A stretch of 8,601 bases of DNA from CAADGU01 sp964581605 (GTDB lineage: Bacteria; Chloroflexota; Anaerolineae; Promineifilales; Promineifilaceae): assembly GCA_964581605.1 (NCBI GenBank), contig CAZOPF010000166.1, positions 1-8,601 on the forward strand. Direction: 5' to 3'. This document shows, one piece after another, positions 1 to 5,546 of this stretch (position 1 is its first letter; every line of letters begins with the position of its first letter). Both the position numbers and the translations under genes were made by a program. A model generated the notes under the pieces. It did no database searches. It was not told the DNA's origin and saw nothing but the letters and a program-made list of their open reading frames with translations.

Positions 1-80
1 GTTGCCTTAAATTTGGCAACACTCTTTCTTAAAGCCAGCCTGCTTGCTTCCGGCTACGCTGTGGTCAATGGAGGCAAAGT

Positions 81-185
81 ATGTGGCTGTTTGCGGTAAT
101 TTGTATGGCCTGGGTTTTGTTGAGTGCTGTAATTGTCCTGGCTGTGACGATAGTGGGTAGCCGGTGCAGCACCTCAACAAACTAA
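81..185 (+). CDS. 34-residue single-helix membrane peptide, function unknown
   Basis: This short reading frame encodes 34 residues, starting MWLFAVICMA and ending SRCSTSTN before TAA. Residues 2-26 are almost entirely hydrophobic (Trp, Leu, Val, Ile, Ala) and would form one membrane helix, followed by a short polar tail with one Arg and one Cys. The start is supported by a strong Shine-Dalgarno sequence GGAGG at 70-74, six bases before the ATG. That is better than the ribosome site of either following large gene. No family is recognised. Two strong hairpins follow at 201-246 and could end its transcript. It could be a genuine small membrane protein; a chance frame with a chance ribosome site is the alternative. 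Confidence 0.5.
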   Translation: MWLFAVICMAWVLLSAVIVLAVTIVGSRCSTSTN

Positions 186-200
186 ATTTGTGGGTGACAA

Positions 201-246
201 GAGCAGCACGTAGGCGTGCTGCTCGTTTGCACGTGGGCGTGCGAAC
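201..246. repeat. Two tandem hairpins with a shared core (REP-like or terminator)
   Basis: Hairpin 1 (201-224) is a perfect 10-bp stem, GAGCAGCACG paired with CGTGCTGCTC, closed by the four-base loop TAGG. Hairpin 2 (225-246) follows with no gap. It is a 9-bp stem with one G-T wobble and the loop TGGG. Both share the core GCACGTRGGCGTGC, so they look like two diverged copies of one element. They lie between the small membrane peptide and hpt. A transcription terminator is possible (a short GTTT follows the first stem), but the paired arrangement also resembles repetitive extragenic palindromes. Confidence 0.65.
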
Positions 247-274
247 TCCTCAAATTCAGGTTGGTCAGGTGTAG

Positions 275-304
275 TTGAATAAGTCACGGCCGTTGCGGTA
301 TCAT
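275..304 (+). promoter_or_regulatory. Candidate promoter of hpt
   Basis: A TTGAAT box (275-280) and a TATCAT box (299-304) are separated by 18 bases. They match the sigma-70-type consensus at 4/6 and 5/6 positions. The palindrome ACGGCCGT (286-293) sits inside the spacer. The hpt ATG is only nine bases after the -10 box and has no Shine-Dalgarno sequence, so transcription from here would give a leaderless or nearly leaderless mRNA. This is consensus matching by eye; no start site is proven. Confidence 0.35.
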
Positions 305-312
305 CCAGCCCC

Positions 313-864
313 ATGACAAACCAACTTTCCCCTGACCTGGCGCGTATTCTCGTTTCGGAAGTTACCATTCAGCAGCATGTTTTTGAGCTTGCCCAACAAA
401 TCTCAGCCGATTATGCCGGTGTAGAGCGGCTTTACATTGTGGGCGTTCTCAAAGGTGCATTTATCTTCCTGGCCGACCTGTGCCGCCAGCTGACCATTCC
501 CCATGTAGTAGATTTCATGGCCCTATCCAGCTATGGCAAAGCAGGCGCTACCTCTGGCGCAGTGCGGCTGCTCATGGATTTGCGTGATCCCATTGCAGGC
601 GAACATGTTTTGATTGTGGAAGATATTGTGGACCAGGGCCATACGCTGCATTATCTGGTGGAAACGTTGCAGGGGCGGCAACCGGCTTCATTGAAGAGCT
701 GTGCCCTGGTGCGCAAAGCACGCGATCACACCGCTTTCCCCGTAGACTACCTCGGTTTTGAAATTCCCGATGTGTGGGTGGTGGGGTATGGCCTGGATTA
801 TGCGGAACGTTTCCGCACCTTGCCTTATATCGCCGAATTGAACCCCGCTGTTTATAAGCCGTGA
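313..864 (+). CDS. hpt: Hypoxanthine phosphoribosyltransferase
   Basis: This 183-residue cytoplasmic enzyme of purine salvage transfers the phosphoribosyl group of PRPP to hypoxanthine (often guanine too), giving IMP or GMP and pyrophosphate. The family motifs appear in order: the pyrophosphate-binding loop with LKG at 46-48, the flexible loop around SSYG at 72-75, the PRPP loop VLIVEDIVDQGHT at 99-111 with the acidic pair E103-D104, the purine-contacting Lys in KARDH (135-139), and the C-terminal VVGYGLDYAERFRTLP segment (156-171). The length is normal for bacterial HPRT. No Shine-Dalgarno sequence precedes the ATG, which fits the leaderless promoter proposed at 275-304. The TGA stop lies within a short direct repeat that fills the gap to the next gene. 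No partner gene for purine metabolism is visible nearby. In many bacteria hpt lies near tilS and ftsH, which are not in this window. Confidence 0.95.
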   Translation: MTNQLSPDLARILVSEVTIQQHVFELAQQISADYAGVERLYIVGVLKGAFIFLADLCRQLTIPHVVDFMALSSYGKAGATSGAVRLLMDLRDPIAGEHVLIVEDIVDQGHTLHYLVETLQGRQPASLKSCALVRKARDHTAFPVDYLGFEIPDVWVVGYGLDYAERFRTLPYIAELNPAVYKP

Positions 865-951
865 TGCGTGAGCCGTGATGCGTAATCTGTTATCCGTGAC
901 CCATAACCCAAAAGATGAATGAGCACCCACCGATCACCGATTACAGATTAC
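857..951. repeat. GTGATGCGT-type word array and inverted repeat around a start codon
   Basis: AGCCGTGATGCGT occurs twice (857-869 and 871-883), with a period of 14. It begins inside the last codons and TGA stop of hpt. A second element follows: 882-899 and 934-951 are 18-base inverted copies with two mismatches. Their loop holds the ATG of the next gene at 915, and the right arm is coding (residues 7-13, ITDYRLP). The same GTGATGCGT word forms the hairpin at 6264-6297. Paired in mRNA, the arms would enclose the translation start. Confidence 0.6.
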
Positions 952-3161
952 CGCTTACTCTCATTCTAATCGCCTATCTGTTAATCACCCTGGCTTATGG
1001 CGTCGTCAATCCCCTGTTTGAAGCGCCGGATGAACATTGGCACTATTTTACGGTGCAGTATGTGAAGGATAACCGGGTGTTGCCGTTTGTGGGTGAGCCA
1101 GCTGACCCCTGGCTGGCACAGGAGGCAGCCCAGCCCCCACTGTATTATCTGTTGGGCACGGCCGTTATCCTGCCCATTCCCACCCCAAACGCCCGCGACC
1201 AGGTGTGGCTGAACCCCTTCTTTTATGCCGGGGACGCGGCCCGGCTGTCCAATGTGAACCAGGTGATGCACACGCCTCAGGAGGCGTGGCCCTGGCAGGG
1301 GGTGGCGCTGGCGGCCCATTGGCTGCGGATGTTGTCGGCGTTGCTGGGGTTGGGCACGCTGGTGTGTATTTTTGGCTGCGGCCGTTTGCTCTGGCCGGAT
1401 GATGCCCGCCCGGCATTGCTGGCTACGGCCGTGACTGCCTTCCTGCCCCAGTTCAACTTTGTCCACGCCAGCATCAGCAATGACCCACTCATCACTTTGC
1501 TGGCCTCGCTGGCGTTATGGCAGTTGCTCTGGCTCTGGTTTCATCCGGTGACGCGGCCGCGCCTGCTGTCGGTGGGCATTACTTGTGGGCTGGCGGCGCT
1601 GACTAAAAATGCAGGGCTGCTGTTGCTGCTCTATGCGGTTGGTTTTCTTTTTTTGCGGAGCTTGAAGACATTCAATTTCTCGAAGAAGTCGAACGTCTGG
1701 CTAGAAGTCTGGAACTGGCTGTGGCAAACGGCCGTCTTTGTCATCCTGCCTGTTGTTCTCATGGCCGGTTGGTTGTGGCTGCGCAACCAGCAGTTGTATG
1801 GCGACTTTACGGCGACGGAACCGTTCATCCGGCTGGCGGAAGGGGATCGGGGCTACACGCTCTGGCAGGTTTTGGGCGAAACGGGCGGGTTGGTGCGCTC
1901 CTTGTTTGCCGTCTTTGGCTGGTTCAATTTGCTGGCCCCGGCCTGGGTGTATGGGGTGTGGGCAGGCATTGTGGGTACGGCCGTGCTGGGTGTGGTGAAA
2001 ACGGCCGTAACCAGGCGGCACGGTGAGAATGCCAGCCATCGCACGGTTAATCTGCCATTTCCCATCTCCACTCTCGCCGCTCCCTGGTTCCCCGGATTCC
2101 TGTTATTCCTCTGGCTACTGCTGGTATATGCCGGATTGGTCGCTTTTATGCTGCGTACCCCGGCGGCGCAGGGGCGGTTGCTCTTTCCGGCGATAGTACC
2201 GCTGGCGTTGGCGCTGGCTTTTGGGCTGACGCGCTGGCGCTGGCGCGGTGTGGATGGGTTGGCGGTAGGGTTGGCTTTGCTGACGACGTTGTACTGCGTT
2301 TTTTTTGTTATTCGCCCGGCGTATGCTTTGCCGCCAATAGTGGCCGAATTACCGGCTACGGCCGTACCCCTCAATCTGGATGTGGGCGAAGGGTTGGTAT
2401 TGGTGGGGGTGGAACGGGAAACGGACACGGCCGCGCCTGGCGATCCGGTCTGGTTCACCCTTTACTGGCGGGCAGATGCTGTGCCTGCCGAACCGCCTGA
2501 ACTGGTGGCGGAACTGTTGGGGCGTGATCTGGCGCTGCTGGGTAACTCTCACAGCTATCATGGGCAGGGCCGCTACCCGGCCAACTTGTGGCCGCCGGGT
2601 GAACTGATTGCGGACCGCGTGGGGATTCGGCTGGCTGAAACGGCCGCAGCCCCTGTCCTGGCGCGTCTGTTTGTGCGGCTGGCGGCTGGCGATGGCGGTA
2701 CGGCCGCTGGCGAAGTGAAGGTTGTCCCGGATGAATGGCCGGCAAGTGGCGCATCATTGGCGCAGCTGGGGGAGGAGGTGGTGGTGACGGCCGTTGCCCT
2801 TAGCCGGGAAACGGCACAACCGGGTGACAGTGTGCAAATTGACATAACCTGGGAGGTGCTGTCACCCCCAGGTGGCAATCTGACGACGCTGGTACATCTG
2901 GCCGAGGCAGGCCAGCCGCCATTGGCAACAGGGGATAACCAGCCCATCGCCGGGCAGTACCCGACCCGTGTTTGGGCGGCGGGAGAAGTGATTGCCGATC
3001 ACTACGTGTTGACGATACCAGAGGGGCTGGCACACGGCCGTTACCCGCTCTGGATGGGCATGTATGATGCGGAAACGGGCGAACGGCTGCCGCTGTTTAT
3101 AGAGGGTGAGCGGCAGACAGATGATATGTGGCAGATTGGGTGGATTGAGGTGATTGAGTAA
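915..3161 (+). CDS. Polytopic membrane protein, GT-C glycosyltransferase/DUF2142-like, with outward C-terminal beta domains
   Basis: This 748-residue protein has an N-terminal membrane half with about 10-12 hydrophobic segments between residues 12 and 470, then a soluble region from about 471 to 748. After the first helix comes VVNPLFEAPDEHWHY (30-44). The Asp-Glu pair at 39-40 in the first outward loop is typical of GT-C lipid-carrier-dependent sugar transferases (PMT/ArnT type) and of DUF2142 proteins. QPPLYY (73-78), ISNDPL (187-192) and GLAALTKNAG (225-234) also fit these families. The soluble part holds two related segments: about 488-573 (APGDPVWFTLYW, then GRYPANLWPPGELIADR) and about 615-700 (QPGDSVQIDITW, then GQYPTRVWAAGEVIADH). 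They look like duplicated beta-sandwich domains. By family topology it would move sugar from a polyprenyl carrier to an acceptor outside the membrane; donor and acceptor cannot be told. The ATG lacks a clear ribosome site. The membrane class is sure, the catalytic assignment less so. Confidence 0.8.
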   Translation: MNEHPPITDYRLPLTLILIAYLLITLAYGVVNPLFEAPDEHWHYFTVQYVKDNRVLPFVGEPADPWLAQEAAQPPLYYLLGTAVILPIPTPNARDQVWLNPFFYAGDAARLSNVNQVMHTPQEAWPWQGVALAAHWLRMLSALLGLGTLVCIFGCGRLLWPDDARPALLATAVTAFLPQFNFVHASISNDPLITLLASLALWQLLWLWFHPVTRPRLLSVGITCGLAALTKNAGLLLLLYAVGFLFLRSLKTFNFSKKSNVWLEVWNWLWQTAVFVILPVVLMAGWLWLRNQQLYGDFTATEPFIRLAEGDRGYTLWQVLGETGGLVRSLFAVFGWFNLLAPAWVYGVWAGIVGTAVLGVVKTAVTRRHGENASHRTVNLPFPISTLAAPWFPGFLLFLWLLLVYAGLVAFMLRTPAAQGRLLFPAIVPLALALAFGLTRWRWRGVDGLAVGLALLTTLYCVFFVIRPAYALPPIVAELPATAVPLNLDVGEGLVLVGVERETDTAAPGDPVWFTLYWRADAVPAEPPELVAELLGRDLALLGNSHSYHGQGRYPANLWPPGELIADRVGIRLAETAAAPVLARLFVRLAAGDGGTAAGEVKVVPDEWPASGASLAQLGEEVVVTAVALSRETAQPGDSVQIDITWEVLSPPGGNLTTLVHLAEAGQPPLATGDNQPIAGQYPTRVWAAGEVIADHYVLTIPEGLAHGRYPLWMGMYDAETGERLPLFIEGERQTDDMWQIGWIEVIE

Positions 3162-3174
3162 TTGGGTAATTGGT
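3159..3174. repeat. Two copies of the TAATTGGG word at a stop codon
   Basis: TAATTGGG (3159-3166) and TAATTGGT (3167-3174) stand in tandem, and the first three bases are the TAA stop of the large membrane protein gene. The same word builds the long inverted repeat at 4196-4252 and the decayed array at 6943-7002. Confidence 0.7.
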
Positions 3175-3186
3175 GAGGGGATTTTG

Positions 3187-3192
3187 TATAAT
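3187..3192 (+). promoter_or_regulatory. Candidate -10 box upstream of the cupin gene
   Basis: A perfect TATAAT lies 39 bases before the cupin ATG. The best -35 candidate is TTGGGT (3162-3167), which is weak (3/6), 19 bases upstream and made from the TAATTGGG repeat. Transcription would begin near 3199, on top of the ACGGCCGT palindrome at 3198-3205. The -10 match is exact, but the whole promoter is only tentative. Confidence 0.35.
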
Positions 3193-3231
3193 CCATCACG
3201 GCCGTTTGCGGGATTGATAGGAGTGAAGAGG

Positions 3232-3552
3232 ATGGAGTACGTGAAGAAGATTGGCGATTATGAAGGGGTGAACCAGGTAAAGTTTTACAAGACAACATTG
3301 TTTCGCGGCGACACTTTGTTGCTGGGGCTGAACTGCCTGGAGCCGGGACAGGTGCAACACGCCCATACCCACGATGACCAGGACAAATTTTATTATGTGG
3401 CGGCGGGGCACGGCCGTTTCCAACTCGGCGAGACACAAGTAGAAGCGGCCGCCGGAGAGTTGGTCTGGTGCCCGGCAGGGCTGGCACATGGGGTGGAGAA
3501 TGTTGGGAACGGCCGTCTCACCTTGCTGGTTGGTATTGCACCCGCCCCCTGA
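3232..3552 (+). CDS. Small single-domain cupin protein
   Basis: This 106-residue protein is one cupin barrel. Motif 1 contains G39 and the metal-ligand pair H45 and H47 (HTHDDQDKFYYV), where the usual Glu ligand position is not Glu; Q50 is the likely stand-in. Motif 2 is G75-x5-P81-A-G83-x2-H86-x3-N90, a complete match to the family pattern. Such small cupins bind a divalent metal and serve as isomerases, dioxygenases or small-molecule sensors; the substrate cannot be inferred. The chosen start at 3232 has a good ribosome site, AGGAG at 3219-3223, eight bases upstream. The frame is open 26 codons further upstream, but that part runs through repeat and promoter-like sequence. The stop overlaps the GAGG ribosome site of the next gene, so the two are probably translated together. 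Confidence 0.85.
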   Translation: MEYVKKIGDYEGVNQVKFYKTTLFRGDTLLLGLNCLEPGQVQHAHTHDDQDKFYYVAAGHGRFQLGETQVEAAAGELVWCPAGLAHGVENVGNGRLTLLVGIAPAP

Positions 3553-3560
3553 GGTTTGGC

Positions 3561-4196
3561 ATGAGGAACCGTACTGTGACTATTGGTGGTATTACCTTCG
3601 ACTGGGATATTGTTCTGGTCATCATCATCTGCACCGTCATCCCCATGCTGGATTGGTACGGCCACAAGATAACCAACACTAAAGCGTATGATCGGGTGAT
3701 CTGGTACTTCATCATCCCCGCGCTCACCATTACCTTGCTGTTTCGGGAGCCGTTGAGCGACTATGGCTTTCAATGGGGTAATTGGCGAGTGGGGTTGATG
3801 TGGACGGCCGTTGTCTGCCTGGTAATGGCCGTTGTTCTCATCCTGGTGGCGCGGCAGCCGGGCATGGTCGCCTATTACCAGCTACGCGCTCCCAAAGGGG
3901 TGCTGCCCATCATCTATTACACCGGTGTAGACTTGTTTGGTTGGGAATTTATCTGGCGCGGCTTTATGCTGTTTGCCTTTGCCCGTGCCTTTGGGCCAGG
4001 GGCAGCCATCTGGCTGCAAGCCATCCCTTTTGCCTTTATGCACCTGGGCAAACCAGAAATGGAAACGCTCACCACTCTCTTTGGTGGTGTTGGTTTTGGT
4101 TTTATCGCCTGGCAAACCCAATCCTTCGTCTACCCCTTTTTTATTCACTGGTTCATTGCTGCTTTTACCATGCTGGTAGCCACAGGTCGGATTTAG
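3561..4196 (+). CDS. CPBP-family (Abi/Rce1-like) intramembrane protein
   Basis: This 211-residue polytopic protein has about seven or eight hydrophobic segments, beginning near residues 15-31, 47-61, 77-97, 113-122, 130-145, 149-162, 168-186 and 189-207. It carries CPBP-type motifs: WEFIWRGF at 128-135 in the position of EExxxRG, FAFMH at 157-161 (FxxxH), and H196 in the last helix. The first Glu of the pair is Trp128, and the residue four after H196 is Ala200 rather than Asn, so proteolytic activity is uncertain. Known relatives cleave prenylated proteins or peptides in the membrane. ATG 3561 is chosen because GAGG (3551-3554) precedes it by six bases and only eight bases separate it from the cupin stop. 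An upstream in-frame ATG at 3468 would lie wholly inside the cupin gene. Cotranscription with the cupin is likely, but a shared job is not known. Confidence 0.78.
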   Translation: MRNRTVTIGGITFDWDIVLVIIICTVIPMLDWYGHKITNTKAYDRVIWYFIIPALTITLLFREPLSDYGFQWGNWRVGLMWTAVVCLVMAVVLILVARQPGMVAYYQLRAPKGVLPIIYYTGVDLFGWEFIWRGFMLFAFARAFGPGAAIWLQAIPFAFMHLGKPEMETLTTLFGGVGFGFIAWQTQSFVYPFFIHWFIAAFTMLVATGRI

Positions 4197-4252
4197 TAAT
4201 TGGGTAATTGGGTAATTGAGCAATTACCCAATTACCCAATTACCCAATTACC
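4196..4252. repeat. Long perfect inverted repeat of TAATTGGG octamers
   Basis: Nearly three copies of TAATTGGG (4196-4218) face four copies of CAATTACC (4221-4252) across the two-base centre AG. The arms 4196-4218 and 4221-4243 are exact reverse complements over 23 bp. The repeat begins in the TAG stop of the CPBP gene and ends four bases before the ATG of the RNA methyltransferase homologue. As RNA it would be a long, AT-rich hairpin without a following T tract. It could act as a terminator, a processing or stability element, or an mRNA leader structure. It fills the whole spacer, so no conventional promoter or ribosome site is left for the downstream gene. Confidence 0.9.
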
Positions 4253-4255
4253 TTT

Positions 4256-5482
4256 ATGGAAACGATCACGCTGGATTTGACGGAATTTGCCAATGGCGGC
4301 TACGCCGTGGGGCGGGCCAGCCGGGGGCGCACCATCTTTGTGCCCTATGCCATGCCCGGCGAGAAAATAAAAGCGGCCGTTCACACCGAAAAAAACAAAG
4401 TGGCGTATGCCTATTTGCAGCAACTGTTGAAAACATCACCGGAGCGGGTGGAACCGCGCTGCGCACACTTTACTGTGTGTGGTGGCTGCCACTTTCAGCA
4501 TATGCGCTATGAGGCGCAGTTACGCGCTAAACAGGCGGTGGTGGTTGACCAGATGCTGCGTATTGGCAATGTGAAAGATGCGCCCGTCCGCCCCACACGG
4601 CCCCATCCGCAGCCCTGGGGGTATGGCATGGAGATGAGCCTTAGCCCGGTGGCGGGTGGTGGGTTGGGCTTTTGGTCGCCATCTGAAAAGCGTATTGTTC
4701 CCATCGAAAGCTGCCCCATTTCTCATCCGATGTTGGTGGAGTTGTTGCAGGATGTGGACCTGGAATTGCCGGGGCTGCGCAAATTGACGTTGCGGGTGGG
4801 GGATGATGAGGCATTGCTGGCGGCCGTCGAGGTGGATGGTGTAGAGCCGCCGGAGTTGGAGGCGGATTTTCCGTTGTCGGTGGTGATTGTGCTGCCGGAC
4901 GATACGGCCGTGAACCTCATCGGCGACAACTTCACTATTCAAACAGTCAAAGGGCGGGATTTTCGGGTGTCGGCGGGCTGTCATTTACCGGCCAGCGCCG
5001 CCGGGATGGAGTTTTTAGTGGAGACGGTGCTGCGGTATGCCCGGCTCACGGGTATAGAGCAGGTGCTGGAACTGTACAGTGGCGTGGGCATTCTGACCGC
5101 TTTTTTGGCTGATGAGGCGGCTGAGGTGGTGGCGATTGAGATGAACCGGGATGCGGTGGCGGATACGGCCGTGAATGTGGAGGCTGACAACGTTTCCCTG
5201 TATGAAGGTGCGGTGGAGGAAGTTCTGCCCATGCTTGATAGTAAGCCAGACGTGTTGGTGTTGCATCCACCGAAGGAAGGATTGTCGCGGGAGGCAGCAA
5301 AATGGGTGGCGAGGCTACGGCCGTCACGCATCATTTACGCCAGTTCAGATGTGGCGACGTTTGCGCGTGACGGCCGTGCGTTTAGCCGCAACGGGTTCAG
5401 ACTGATAGAGATTCAGCCCATTGACATGCGGCCGCAGACGTTTCATGTGGATATGGTGGGGTTGTGGGAAATGACGGAGTAG
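4256..5482 (+). CDS. TrmA/RlmD-type RNA methyltransferase homologue with altered catalytic residues
   Basis: This 408-residue protein has the architecture of the uracil-5 RNA methyltransferases: an N-terminal TRAM-like RNA-binding domain (about 1-60), four cysteines spaced as for a [4Fe-4S] cluster (C69, C75, C78, C153, a C-x5-C-x2-C...C pattern), and a C-terminal SAM-binding Rossmann domain with LELYSGVG at 271-278. The catalytic signatures differ from the family. The DPPR motif reads HPPK (337-340). The YVSCNPxTLARD motif reads YASSDVATFARD (361-372), which puts Ser364 where the nucleophilic Cys belongs. The final HxE reads H397-V-D399. The FQxN stretch reads HLPAS (243-247). The enzyme may therefore have another chemistry, act as a non-methylating RNA-binding paralogue, or be inactive. 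The start has no ribosome site and follows the long inverted repeat directly. Length is close to RlmD/TrmA proteins. Fold assignment is secure, activity is not. Confidence 0.85.
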   Translation: METITLDLTEFANGGYAVGRASRGRTIFVPYAMPGEKIKAAVHTEKNKVAYAYLQQLLKTSPERVEPRCAHFTVCGGCHFQHMRYEAQLRAKQAVVVDQMLRIGNVKDAPVRPTRPHPQPWGYGMEMSLSPVAGGGLGFWSPSEKRIVPIESCPISHPMLVELLQDVDLELPGLRKLTLRVGDDEALLAAVEVDGVEPPELEADFPLSVVIVLPDDTAVNLIGDNFTIQTVKGRDFRVSAGCHLPASAAGMEFLVETVLRYARLTGIEQVLELYSGVGILTAFLADEAAEVVAIEMNRDAVADTAVNVEADNVSLYEGAVEEVLPMLDSKPDVLVLHPPKEGLSREAAKWVARLRPSRIIYASSDVATFARDGRAFSRNGFRLIEIQPIDMRPQTFHVDMVGLWEMTE

Positions 5483-5524
5483 CAGGTGGCAGGTCATCTT
5501 TGCCGGTGTCACTTGCCAGCTGCT
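5481..5524. repeat. Imperfect inverted repeat between methyltransferase homologue and SDR
   Basis: AGCAGGTGGCAGGT (5481-5494) pairs with ACTTGCCAGCTGCT (5511-5524) at 12 of 14 positions, with a 16-base loop. The left arm overlaps the TAG stop of the upstream gene. No T tract follows, so a classic intrinsic terminator is doubtful. It belongs to a third type of spacer word (GGCAGGT). Confidence 0.6.
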
Positions 5525-5546
5525 GCCAAACCATAGTGGGGAATAG

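Noticed and set aside
1..20. Palindrome GTTGCC...GGCAAC at the window start
   Set aside because: Six-base stem with an AT-rich loop at the cut edge; could be a weak terminator but there is too little context to support it.
1..99. Open frame from the window edge, possible end of an upstream gene
   Set aside because: Only 32 codons, no recognisable C-terminus, and it overlaps the better supported small membrane peptide in another frame.
1853..2458. 201-codon frame antisense to the large membrane protein gene
   Set aside because: Ser/Thr/Pro/Asn-rich shadow of a GC-rich gene with no recognisable domain; the plus strand encodes clear membrane helices here.
3154..3231. Upstream extension of the cupin gene to an ATG at 3154
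   Set aside because: It would translate repeat words and the candidate -10 box, and lacks a ribosome site; the ATG at 3232 has a good one.
3468..3560. Upstream extension of the CPBP gene to an ATG at 3468
   Set aside because: Thirty-one codons wholly overlapping the cupin gene and polar, unlike the family N-terminus; ATG 3561 has a ribosome site and normal coupling distance.
4196..4252. Possible CRISPR-like or direct-repeat array
   Set aside because: The units are 8-bp tandem words without unique spacers, arranged as an inverted repeat; no cas genes nearby.
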